A DNA stretch of 64,000 bases, taken from positions 496,001 through 560,000 of the forward strand of contig NBAZ01000001.1 of NCBI GenBank assembly GCA_002794735.1, written 5' to 3'. Origin of the DNA: Pyrrhoderma lamaoense (lineage: Eukaryota; Basidiomycota; Agaricomycetes; Hymenochaetales; Hymenochaetaceae). Below are positions 35,765 to 47,829 of the stretch, in pieces. How positions within the stretch are numbered: position 1 is the stretch's first letter; every line of letters begins with the position of its first letter. The notes beneath the pieces were generated by a model. It did not search any database. It saw only the letters and a list, made by a program, of their open reading frames with translations, and was not told the DNA's origin. Made by a program: the position numbers and the translations under genes.

Positions 35765-38700
35765 TTAATCGTCATCGCTTGGCGTAAGGTACTCCTCATC
35801 ATCACTCAGAATTTGTTTGGAGTTAGTCCTAGCCACTGACCTACGAGAAGGTACAGGTTTATCGTCATCGTCCGCCGCCGCAGATGAGCCCTCTCCGTTT
35901 GAGGTCTCTGCACCAGGTAAACCCGAATTAATCGTAAGTCGATTGAAGGTCTCATTAAACACCTTCTCCATCTCATCCGCATCCACGTAAACAACAGATC
36001 CTTCAACATTATATGTCCTCGCATTGTTGAACATTAATCTCCATTCCTCACGATACTGTTGCACGTCCTTATAATAGTTGTTTTGTGCCCGTTTTCTTAA
36101 GTGAGACATGGCGATAGGCTTAGATATCATTTGGTAGTAATCCGGATAATCCTAAATGACTTGATGAGACATGATCGAAAACTGGATGTATCTAAACCTA
36201 CTCGTCTATCCGGTAATTCCTTGAATAATTCCCATCTGCGTCTACCTGTGTCGGGATCCTCACATATTTGAACTGCGTGATAGCAATCATTGAACACCTT
36301 CTTCATACGATCCCTGATACTGGCAGAAACATCGACAGATTTCGTCTTTCTCCGTTTCTATTGTAATAGCTCAGATTTCGAAAGAGGTAGCTTGAAAAGG
36401 CGAATTACATACCGAATCACGTGAATCCTCTTCGTCATCAGCAATAGACGGTGTGACAGATACGGGCTTCCCAGTTCTCTTCCTCTTGCCGTTCATGATT
36501 GAGGATGTATCGTAGTCTACTTCAGGTTGAGGGTTTTTCGGCGGGCGACCCTTTTTCTTACGACCACGGGTTTCTTCGATGGCTGGAGAGTTTCGTGATG
36601 ACTGCCCTTTACTAGCTGCTCTTCGTTGTACTTTTTCTCTTGCCTTTTCGAAAACCTCGTCCAAATCTTCATCATTCTCAAGAGCCTGAAATTGTCAGAT
36701 TAGTTTTAAGAAAACAGACATAAACATAAAGGGCTTACCAAAGCCCACGCATCATCGTCCAACCCATCATTGTAGCTAACTACATTACGGCGACGGTGTC
36801 CACGCCCCTCTAGTTCCTCAGCATCTAAAGCAGCTGATTCAAAGTACTCATCGTTACGGTAACATTCAGGCAGTTCTTCAAGTTGAATAAGAGGCTGAGG
36901 GGGGGACCGTGATTGCCTGCAAGCTGCCAAGCAGTTTTCGCATCACGTAATCGTTGAATATCCATATCACGGAATATTTCCATCTCTTTATCGTTTCGAG
37001 CAATGATCTCATTTATCTCTTCATCATTCATGTCCCCTGCTTCCTCGTTGTCTTCTTCTTGGTCAGCTTCAAGAATAGACCGCTGATTTCGATGTCATCA
37101 GAAAATTAGAATCTGATTCGATAGAAGAAAACATTACCAAAAATTCCTCTTGTTCTTCCTGAGTCGACTTGTTATCAAAACGACCAGCTTGAATAACCTT
37201 ATCATCGATGTCCAACTTGTAGCGAGCCCGAGCATACATCGCTTCCTCGACACTTTTTTCAGTTATAAACCGAAGAATACGAACTGCTTTTGTCTGGCCT
37301 ATACGATGCGCACGATCTTGTGCTTGTAGATCGGCATGAGGATTCCAGTCAGAGTCAAAACTGAAAGATAAGGCGGATTAATCAGAAGACAAGATGTGAG
37401 ATACGACAAACTCACATGATAACTGTATCTGCAGTCTGCAAGTTCAGTCCAAGACCACCGGCCCTAGTTGAGAGAATAAAGACTTGATAGGGCGAGTCCT
37501 TTTTATTGAATGCCTGAACATGAGCAGCACGCTCTTCTGTCTTTGTACCACCATCAAGACGCAGGTGCTGCCAACCCTGAGACTTCATGAAGTCTTCCAT
37601 AATATCCATGACCTTTGTCATCTGGAAGAAGATAAGAACCTTGAAATTGACATGTTAATGATATTATCGAGCTCAATACCAAACAACAAAACGAACTCTA
37701 TGGCCGGTCGCAAAAAATTTGGGTAAAATGCGCTTTAACAATTCGAATTTGCCAGAAACTCGATAGATGCTCTCATCAATCATACCGCTTGGACTTATTT
37801 TATCTTCAACACTATCAAAAAGGAAGGGATGTTGACAAATTTTACGAAGTTGCATAAGCTCGTTGCTAAGTCCTTTCACACCACCCTGTTTTCTGTGGAT
37901 GCTTATCAATAAACCATTTTTCATATATGTAAGAATATAGATAGATACCCTTTCATTTCTTTTCCGTCAGCGATCATTTTGTACTTCTTCATTTGTTTAT
38001 ACAGCTGTGATTGCAATGCACTCATTCTGATCTTGATAATTTTTTCTACCTTATCGGGCAATTCCGCTTCTACATCCTTTTTCAACCGACGAAGCAAGAA
38101 AGGACGAAGCACCTTGTGCAAACGCCGGATGATGAGTAGAGCTTCTTCCTCATTCAGCTCAATTTTGTCAGATGATCCAGAATTTGCAAATGGAGTGTTA
38201 AACCATTCATCAAATGATTTCACAGAATTGAAAATCTTTGGTAGAACGAAGTTAAGGAGGGACCAAAGTTCGGGAAGATTGTTTTGAAGTGGGGTACCCG
38301 TGAGAATAAGACGGAATCGGGAGTGATAGTACTGCGAAAGGGTTTGAGAAAGCTTACTCTGGGTGTTCTTCATACGATGGCCCTCGTCTTAATAGTCATT
38401 TAAGTATAAACAGTATGGATCTCAATAGAAAAATGACACAAACCGATTATCATGTGCACCCATTTCATCTTGCTCAAGATTGGTCTGTCCTTGATAATAT
38501 ACTCATATGTCGTCAATAAGACTTGGAAATTTCCCATACGAATCTCGTTCTGGAGTGCGCGACGTTGTGCTGGGTTCCCCTTATAAGAGATAGTACGGAG
38601 AGCTGGTGCCCATTTTGCAAATTCCCCTGTCCAGTTTGTCATTGTCGAAAGTGGAACAATCACAAGATAAGGACCACGCTGCTTCTTGGTCTCAACAAGG

Positions 38701-40769
38701 AACGTGATTAGTGATATAGTCTGGATAGTCTTCCCGAGACCCTGTTTTTCGTAAGTTAGATGTGGTCGTAAGGCCATACTATTAAACCCACCATTTCATC
38801 GGCCAAGATCCCGTTTAATCTATTATTATACAAACTAACCATCCACTGTAAACCCTTAAGCTGATACTCTTTGAGGGTACCACCGACGAGTATAGATGGT
38901 TGCTTAGTGATCTTCTCCGTGATTCTATGAGCAACAGCATAATAATCGATTTTTGTCTTTTCATCAGGGTCCACAATCTTCTGTGCCCCAAACATTGTTT
39001 CGTCAGCGGGTCCATCCTCTGACTGGAATGGGATTTGATCTCTGTGTACGTCATCATTTTGCTGAGCAACGACTGCTTGAGCAAGTGAATCTAAGTATGC
39101 ATCGGTTTGACGCAATAAGTGGGTAATGCGCGTGTCTTTCGCAGTATCGATGAGTTTCATGTAGGCCTCTTCATCATCGGCCTTCAATGCCTTAAGACGT
39201 TCCTTGGAGATGCGCTCGATACGTTTCGCTTCCTCCTTCTCTGTATAGGTATGGAAGGTTTGTACAGCTCGGCCAAGCTTAAGTATGCGATCCTGGTGAG
39301 TACGATTTGTAGCGATCATTTCCCGCCCATGATTACAGATCGCTGCAAGTTGTTCGAGATGCTTCTGCTTGACTCGGCGCTCACGATCAGCTCGCTGCTT
39401 GCGTTCAAGATTCTCTGTCATTCGAGCATCACGAAGCGTTGGTCTCCTAGTTCGTCTAAAGTCTTTCCGGTCTAATGGTAACAGAGTGCCATGGGTTAGA
39501 CGTTCAACTATTTGTGCTCGCAAAGCACGCTGTTTCTCGCGCACCCGAAGGGCTTTGAGTTCAATTATCGCCCGGAGTTTCCCATTTGCATTAGGTGCTA
39601 GCCGCATCAACGGGGATGGAGGAGGTATAGAGTCGGGTGTACTCTCAGAGTTACTCTGCTGAGCTTCGTTAATAAGCTCTCCATTTGAGAATGGGAAGGC
39701 TGCGAGGCCACCATCGCCAATAGTAACTGGTAGAGAAGAGAGTTCCCTTATCCTTTGCTCGATACGAGAGTCGATGTATCTATTACGCTCAGATATGACT
39801 TGATGAGGATCAAGTCCCTGAGGCATAAGAGAAGGGATCAAAAGGCGTTGCAAACGAGTCGCCCACAAAGATGCCATTGCAGGGGTGAGATTCTCTGGCC
39901 GTTTGAGGTGAGTGAAGGGATGAGTAAACGCATTATATGGGTAGATGCCAGAATTGACATCATCTTCTAGGAAGGGGCCAGATGGAAGGTCAATATCTGC
40001 ATCTTGAGCTTCAGTCTTCACAGTCGCTTTTTCTTCTCTTAAAGGGACTTCCGCTTGAGCCTGATCTTGTTGCTCTCCAGAAGCATTGTTGATTTTGACA
40101 GCAGCATCAACAATGCGAGCAGGTATATTAGGACCTTGAATCTCCTTTTCTAAGTCAATTATAGCTGTATTCTGCGGTAGAAGTGATTTGAGGATGTGTT
40201 CAGGAATTGGTAGACCTTTCTTAATCTGATTAAACGCTCCAACTTGGGCCCTAAGAGCCCGATATTGTTCCTCCGTAAATGGGACCGGAGAAGGTGGGTT
40301 ATTTGGATAGACGTTAGCAGGTGTAGAACCTGCAGTAAGCGGATTAGGCGCTGCAACACCATTTGGCTGCGGGGAAAATCCATTGCTTGCTTGGATAGGC
40401 TGGACTGGTGTATGATGCGCAATCAATAATGGGAAATAGACAAGCGAGCATCCAAAGAAGAGTACATACATGATGAGCGATTGTTGATAGCTCTCATATT
40501 AGCAGCAATTGTCAATAGACTCGCTAATTCTGGGCTGGTCTCAGGAGTATGTCCATTAGCACGAAAAAGGTCAATTTTCTAAGTAAAAGATGTCAGCAGA
40601 GTGGAGACAGACATCATTGTAGATGTACCTGTAAAATCGCATTCATGCGCTCACGCGCCTGTTGCGGAAGAGGCCTTGAGTTGACCATATTTGCCACACC
40701 ATTTTGCTGAGGGACGACACCGTTGGCAGGAGCAGTGTGAGGGAATGATGGATTGGCAGGTGACGCCAT
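35765..40769 (-). CDS. SNF2: SWI/SNF or RSC catalytic ATPase (SNF2/STH1 family)
   Basis: DNA-translocating ATPase of a SWI/SNF-type remodeller. In order: N-terminal [20 protein letters not shown] motif [17 protein letters not shown] (about 40285-40235), HSA domain ([20 protein letters not shown]), ATPase lobe 1 with [28 protein letters not shown] split by an intron, DEGH and [19 protein letters not shown], lobe 2 with [25 protein letters not shown] and [11 protein letters not shown], a SnAC-like region ([19 protein letters not shown]), an AT-hook-like [13 protein letters not shown], and a C-terminal bromodomain ([15 protein letters not shown] to [10 protein letters not shown]). It ends in an acidic tail. 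About fifteen introns. The 7-base C-run at 36899-36905 is one base short. Basidiomycetes often have few paralogues, so SWI/SNF versus RSC is not decided. Confidence 0.96.
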
Positions 40770-41081
40770 TGTGAGTTCAACGACGTTTCCGACGACGGAC
40801 AAGGGCGCGGGGGGATAGTCCTACGGCGGAAGGGACGGCTGAAGCGGTGAGGATGAATGTGCTTAGCTCTCACTCACGCGGCACGCGTCTCGCAGGCTCT
40901 TGTCGAGATTCAAGCACAACACCTCTACAGGTGTCGTTACCCGAAAGGAGTGTGACAGAACGTCACGTAAACTCTTATGTAAGCGTATCCACACTAACAT
41001 TAATTAACAACGGCGCGCTCGCGAATGTCGCGTCCAGACGCGCCCTTGTCTCGTTGTCCTCATCGTGAAGATAATTCCATC
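40770..41081. promoter_or_regulatory. Divergent promoter region of SNF2 and KU80
   Basis: 312 bp between the two start codons, noticeably GC-rich (cggcg, gcgcgg, cggcgcgctcgcg words) compared with flanking DNA. No TATA box seen. Confidence 0.6.
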
Positions 41082-44000
41082 ATGCCTGCTGAGCGAGCCG
41101 GGTACACAGTGACTATGTTCCTGATTGATGTCTCCCCATCAATGGGGAAGCTTCGATGTATCGAAGTACAAGACAGTTCTACTGGGCAAACCCATACAGT
41201 AGAAATGTCAAACTTGGAGTGGGGGCTTCAATTCGTGCTTCTCAAAGTACAAGAAATGGTGGGTGGTATCTTCTCAGTTTACTATGCTTCTAAGCTGTTT
41301 TAGATATATCATGGGCGCAAAACTGAGCAATGTGGTGTCCTCCTCTTTGGGACGGAAGGTAATAGTTGTTTTAGATCCATTCGAGTTAGTAACGAAACCG
41401 GCTCATTAGTTAAAATTATAAAGAGACGGATAATATAATTAACGAAGCAAATGGAGGATACGAACATGTGTCTGAATATATACCAATTTCTCAGCCAAAT
41501 GTATCTACGCTAGCAAAATTGCAAGCTCTCAGACCCTCTACTGAGATCGGCGATCGTATGTTTGCTGAACCTCCTACTCTATGTATATACTCACTTTACA
41601 CCTCTAGCTGTGGATGCTATCATTGTTGGAATTGAGACGCAAGATAGATACTTGGGTAAAAGAAAGACCTGGACCCGTAAGATGGTTTTGCTGACGGATG
41701 CAGAGAGCCCTATTGAACTTGAAGATTGGGAACTGGCAACAAAAAAAGTTAATGAGCTTCAAATATATACTACTATTATGTGGGTACAACTTTGCCTTCT
41801 TTAAACTCTGCTAAAAGTTTGGTAGTGGAATCGACTTCGACGATGAAGAGTTTGGTTATAAAGAAGCCAATAAATCGGTCATAAAAGTATGGTACTGATT
41901 TCTTTCAATCTAACTAATGTTGTAACAAACAACTGTTTTCAGAGAGAAAATGAAAAGTTCTTCCATGAATACATCTCAAAACTTGACAAAAATCTGGGTA
42001 TCATTGGCACTGCAGCGTTTGCGCTCCAGGAATGTATACGTCCCGATGTCAAAGTAACTAAATCCGCTTTGTTGGGGACGACATTACGCCTTGGTGACGC
42101 TGATACACGTCCAGAAGAATCCATTGAACTACCTATCAAATTGAGCAAGTGTACAGCATCCGTCAGACCAGCAAGTATGAAGAAGTTCGCAAAACGTTCC
42201 AATGATAAAGAAGAATCTCAAGATAACGAAGATTATGATCCTAATCAAAAGGATGCCTATGCTCAACTTGTAATGCAATCGGAATATTTCCTCCATAAAA
42301 AAGATACCGATGGTGGGGAAGAGGATGAGGATGAATCTTTTGAGAAAACCACAGAAAAAGTGGATAGTGAACAACTGATCAGAGGATTCAAATATGGTGC
42401 CTCCTACGTCCCTTGTCCTGATGGCCAGTTCCCACGCTTAAGTACTCGAAAGGGTATTGACATTTGCGGTTTCTTCCCTGAAGACCAGATACGTCGTGAT
42501 TTTGCTATGGGGGAAGTCCAGTACGTTTGGGCAGAACCCTCGTCGGGTCAAGTTCAAGTAGCCTTTTCTTCCATTGTAAAAGCTATGATTGAGCGTAAAG
42601 TAGTTGCAATCGCACGTCTCGTCTCACGAGATGAGATGGACCCTAAGATGGGAATACTAGTTCCCCGAGAGTTCGAGGAAGTGGACTGTCTTCTTTGGCT
42701 ACAAATGCCGTTTGCAGATGATGTTCGGAGGTACACTTTCCCTTCACTTGAACATCTTGTTTCAAAAAAGGGTGAACCTATTACAGAGCATCCTTTCTTG
42801 CCCACTGAAAAACAGATGGATGCTATGGATAAATTTGTGGATGCTATGGATTTGATGGATGCTGGGGATAGGGATGAAAATGGGTGAGTATACATTCAAT
42901 AAACACAAGCTAGCATCCCCAATCTAAGCTATCATATCAGAGAACGTCTACCTTGGTTTGACCCACGTCTTTCTTATAACCCTGCTGTCCATAGAATAAA
43001 GCAAGCTTTGTTCCATGCTGCAGTCGTGACTGACTTACGTTCTAATCCCGTCCCGCCCCCACATCCGGAAATCACAAAATACTTTGAACCTCCACGAAAG
43101 GTTCAGAAGCGTGTCAAAGAGCCACTTGGCGTATGTAAAGAACTATTCAATGTCAAGAAAGGTACCTTATAAGCCTTCTCCTATTGGAACACCCTTACTT
43201 ATGCGCCTTCATAATCACTTTAGTTCCAAAGCGAATCGCACAACGTAAAACAGGTATCAACCGAGCGGAAGACGACGACGACGAAGAACTACTACTAGAT
43301 GGTCCCCAGAGCAGGGAATATGTTATTTTATCCCAAGAAGAATCACAAGACCAAGAAGAATCTCAAGAGATATCTCAAAGCCAGAAAAGTGATACTAATG
43401 GAGGCCCTGTAAAGCCACGATCATCAGCATTTGTCAATACTCAAAGTCAAAGCCAGGACGGGTTCAGGGCGACCAACTTTGAATTTGCTGGCTTAGATAG
43501 AGAACACCTCGTCACATCTTTACACCCACTCACTGACTTAGAAAATTTGGAGAAAAATGCTCAGAAAGCTAAAGAACATATAACTCAGGTTGTTGCAGAA
43601 GTAAAGTCGGTTATTGACGAATTGTTGCGAGCACCTTTTGCAGCCCGACGCCATGACGAGCTAGTTGATTGTATGCGCAAATTAAGGGTGATATGCAAAA
43701 AGGTCAGTAAAACAAGTGTTTGCTTAATTACTAAGCTGATTGTTCGCGAAAACATGTGATTTGCATAGGCAGGAGAGACGGACTTATGGAATCAGTAAGT
43801 ACACGGGTTCGATTATACTTCTTTTAAAATGGTTCTCAAATTTGACGACTTATCTACAGTTTCCTCCGTGATTTGAAACTTGATTGTACTGAAAGCCCGA
43901 TTAAGAAGGACGAAGCTTTCTGGAAGAAAGTAAAAGCAGCAAAAGATACTGTCAACCTGATCGCACGTACAGAAGCAGAAAACCTTGGCTTACAGTCAAA

Positions 44001-44100
44001 TATTTCTGATGAGGAAGCTGGTGAATGTAAGCCCTGATTTGCACTAAACTACAACACATGGAATAATTGAACCCGAAACTTATTCCAAACAGTTATTTAA
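41082..44100 (+). CDS. KU80: Ku80 subunit of the Ku DNA-end-binding complex
   Basis: Ku80 pairs with Ku70 to bind double-strand ends, starting non-homologous end joining and protecting telomeres. The model begins MPAERAGYTVTMFLIDVSPSMG at 41082 (an upstream in-frame ATG lies at 41025). The vWA domain follows (EQCGVLLFGTEETDN, DPVDAIIVGIETQDRYLG, KMVLLTDAESPIELEDW), then the Ku core (KYGASYVPCPDGQFPRLST, KGIDICGFFPEDQIRRDF, SSIVKAMIERKVVAIARLV, DCLLWLQMPFADDVRRYTFP), the RLPWFDPRLSYNPAVHRIKQ bridge and the C-terminal arm with LVDCMRKLRVICK and FLRDLKLD. About nine introns; all frames join without correction. The C-terminus is either ECKP at 44037 or, if a last 66-nt intron is used, EFI at 44100. 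Confidence 0.95.
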
Positions 44101-44830
44101 TGAATCTGGTTACACAATAAGTGTGATAATTGTGTATAGTAGCATTTCTTAATAAAGTTGATACTTGTACGAAAAACTTTGCTCCGTACGTTTTGAACTA
44201 CTATCGTGGACAATATTCATGCATGAATAACCAACGCCAATCAGCCCTTAGGATCAGTGGGTGATTTCGTTTTTTCATCCAACTCTTCCCAATCGAATCC
44301 CGCCGAGTCCCTTGAGAAGCAGCACCTCTTTCTTTCCAACTTTCTTCTGATAACTTCTTCTAAAATAGATATAAACCATCTAGGCCTCCTTCAGGCGTTA
44401 TAGACACAATCTATAGAAATATAATAGCTGATAGTTTGTTGTCAGATGCCAACCACTATGGTAATTGGCTGAAAACATGAATGAATGATTTTCGACGATA
44501 GTTAACCATATGTGTACATATATATATATATATTACATATAATTCAAGGCCTGTCAGCACAGAAGCAGTATCAAGACATTAGTAACAATACATTTTACAT
44601 ACAACGAGAGTCTATTTTCCAGATCGAAAAAGAGCATTTCCCATGGATATGATAGGAGAGATACACCATCAGACGATATAACTATAGATATGTCCGGTAC
44701 TTTATTGATAAAAAGAGAAAGCGGTATAAAGCATTAAATTCGTTAGTTTCATCCCAAATTTTTCTTGAGCTTAGAAATGAGGGTCCTAATATTACAACGC
44801 AACCCAAGTAGAGAGATATAATAGTATCAT
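44101..44830. other. Convergent intergenic region with TA microsatellite
   Basis: Tail-to-tail spacer between KU80 and the membrane-protein gene. It contains a (TA)n tract at 44518-44534 and no supported gene. Confidence 0.6.
44518..44534. repeat. (TA)n microsatellite
   Basis: An uninterrupted run of alternating T and A, about eight dinucleotide repeats, in an AT-rich 3' intergenic region. Confidence 0.85.
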
Positions 44831-47235
44831 TTACCAGGGATTAACCAATGTCGAGGACAAATTTCCGGTAGCCTGTACAGAGTATGGCGGCGCAGGTGAT
44901 ATTGAAGCAGTGCTACTTCTAATTGTTTCATTATTTGTCAACACAAACGTATCTGGTTTCGGACGAGGCCCAGACACACGAGAGGACTGTGGAAGTATCA
45001 ACGGTGTAATTATACCTCCGGAAGATGTGGTCGACGACGAAAAGGGGTCAATATTTTGCGGACTTGGAAGAGGCATTTCTCGCCTTCCAGGCTCTTCCCG
45101 AAGGTTCTGCTGGGATGATACACCTAACAATACTTGCTCCCGATCTAACTGACCGCGCGCTGGTACAGCTGAATAGTAAAAGCTGTGGGCTCGGCTTCAC
45201 GACCCATAGAGATATTTATATTCCTATCAGATCTCTCAATTGAGAGATCTGAGAACCATGAGGTGCGGGAACGCTTTGTCCTATTGCCCTTTGACTGTAT
45301 TCAACATGCATCGCAACTTGCCCTCCAGCACGTGCGTCATTCATGAACCTAGCCTGTGCTTGACTAAAGCTATTAGCAGTGTGAGGCGTATGAGACGGAG
45401 AAGAGGTAGAGGCCTGCAGTAAATGACTCTCAGACAATAAGGGATAGGAACTTTGCCCAGAAGCAGGAGGGGTGGGTAGTTGATGAATTATGCTGTGTCC
45501 ATGATTAGTCGCATAATATGCATATTGTGCTCCGGGGTCGGAATCAACATCCTGGGAATTACCCTTCTTTTCATCTGCTTTAACATCATTCATAGCGACA
45601 TCTTTAGTACGTCGGCGCCACCCTAAGAAGTACCCTCCTGCTAAGAAAATAAAGAGAATGGCGACTCCTCCAATTGTACCTCCAACTATAGCTCCCACGG
45701 GGGTGTGCTTTGTAGTACTTGTCCGCATACTAATTCCTACAGAATTTGGGACATCTGATCCAGGACGACCAACAACAAAAATTCTGTAACAATACGTTAG
45801 ATATTGACAATAAGCATAAAAACTCAAGGTACACCCACATGTAAAATGCTGACAAGAAGGAGCTCCCTAACAGGTAAGTGTCAGAGTTGGTACCTTGCAG
45901 CGCCTTGATGGCACCAACACAAGTCCCATCACTCTCCGTTTGGATGAGTAGTTTTTTCATCAAGTGGAAAATTGAGACCATTAAATGTGAACGATAATAT
46001 GAACGAGGAATCACAAGGGACTGTCCATTCCTGTATACTTCCATCCAAAGAGATCCGCTGCACAGAATCGCGTATAGAAGCATCTAATACTATGTTATTA
46101 TAGAGATGGGGAAGATCGAATTATTGAATCTCACAGAAATTACTCGCTTGATTAGCCGGAAACAGAATATCTGGGAAGAAGACTTCAAGGACAGCAGTAG
46201 ATGAACCCGTATTGGGTCCACCACTATTTTCCAAGGACAAGTTCCAACCATCCATCTGGATTGCCCAATCAACCTCAGGTAAATCATATCCTGTATTCGG
46301 ACTTGATGTGGTTATACCTCCAATGGGACTAGAAGTTGAGCTAGATGCATTGTTCCAGGCGATACTCGCTTCATGTGCATTCGAATCTGGAGCTACCCAG
46401 TGTACGATCCCCCGTTACCTATATCGTCGTCTGAAGTATATACAGGGGGAAGAAGTTGCAGACCGAACGAAAAGCTATCATGCGAAGGATTGCGAGATAA
46501 CCACCCTCCATATACCGTATCCAGGAAATCGCCTGTAGCACCATTCACGTTCGTTCCTAAACCAATCATCCCAGACGTAACACCAGAGAATATAGAGGAA
46601 GAGCTATTGACATTGATGACTTTAAACAAAGGGGCAGCTTCAGGATACATCGTACGTAAGAAAAGGGTCATTGTCCGTACTTGTCTGATTCGGATACTGC
46701 CAAGAAGAACCATTTGCAACATGGAGACTACAGTCTTCTTTGATAAAAGGGCCGGCCAGGGATCCATTACCCACTGTAATATTCGTGGACCCGGATAGAC
46801 TCCTTTCGGTCGTTGAAGCAGATGAGTTATAGCTATCAACAAATACATGAATTAGTATGTATATTCTATATTCACGAAGGTAGCTTACGAGGCACTATTG
46901 CCACAATTACTACAGCTCGTGCTAGCAACAGCAGAGTATCCAGTGTTCGATACTAGTGCAAAGTTGAATGATTGAGGATTTGAGGTAGTAGAAGACTATG
47001 AACATCAAGCTTGGCATTTAGTTGACAGAGATCCCTCGTCTTCATTCTATAAACATACCATATTTACTCCAACTATATATTGACGGTCTTTATTCACAGT
47101 AAGTGGGATATTCACAGTGGCAAGTGAATCATCCCTTTTATTGAATAAAGAAAACTTTGAACCTCGGGCATTTTCTGTTGATAAAAGAACCAAGACAAGA
47201 ACCCGAGTAAAAGTGAGTGAACTAGAAAAAGACAT
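44831..47235 (-). CDS. Single-pass membrane protein with pepsin-fold-like ectodomain
   Basis: Predicted type I surface protein. The start at 47235 gives a signal peptide (MSFSSSLTFTRVLVLVLLS), then a luminal region with SFNFALVSNTGYSAVASTSC, many N-glycosylation sequons (NSS, NIT, NGS), GMIGLGTN and FLDTVYGGWLSRNP, which match the Gly-Leu-Gly loop and following helix of aspartic peptidases. Where peptidases have DTG it has NTG, so catalysis is doubtful. One transmembrane helix (AIVGGTIGGVAILFIFLAGG, about 45700-45640) is followed by WRRR and a long Ser/Pro/Gln-rich cytosolic tail ending LSSTLVNPW. About four introns. Frame breaks near 46660, 45212 and 45187 must be corrected to join the parts. 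Similar proteins are common in agaricomycetes, without known function. A perfect 26-bp palindrome lies in the tail. Confidence 0.65.
45227..45252. repeat. Perfect 26-bp palindrome
   Basis: Each 13-base half (tcagatctctcaa) is the exact reverse complement of the other, with no spacer. It falls within the coding tail of the membrane protein, where it encodes QISQLRDL. Two overlapping BglII-type AGATCT sites lie in it. Confidence 0.9.
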
Positions 47236-47829
47236 GACACATGCAATCTTGGTACCAGCGGGCAAGGGCGCATTCGCTTACTGAGAACCAAACGTTTTAT
47301 AAAGGGGCGGAAAAGTCCTTAAGTGAATTTGAAATACTGACAACCTTAATTGTGCCCATAACGAGAAGCTGTGATAGTTTTGGGATTTATCACTGGTACA
47401 CCCAAATAGCGCGGGCGGTCGCGGAGCCCCTGACCGGGATACAAACTCAATTGTGTTTTGATATTCGCTTACTGGATCTCAAATCATCATAGCGTTTGTC
47501 TACATAGAACAAACATTAGAATCGTACTTCTTTTAAATCATTTTGACGGAAGCTATCTTCAAATATATTTATGAGGTTGATCTGGAAATAGTATGAATTA
47601 AAATGCATTAGACAAAACGACTTTTATGAATAATCTTTACATTCTGTTGAATGGAAATCCCGATTTGGGCATCGGGACAAAAGTTTCAGGATATCTGCCT
47701 CATCTCCACAACCATAGGTCTTTACATTTTTTGTGGTGACACGCTCAGCGCAAAATGTCTATAAGACGGTCTTGAATTTGATTTCCACACGGTGAATATA
47801 TTTGAGAGCCCATTTAGCAGCAAACTCCG
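47236..47829. other. Intergenic region
   Basis: Spacer between SMN and the membrane-protein gene, both on the minus strand. No coding signal seen. Confidence 0.6.
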
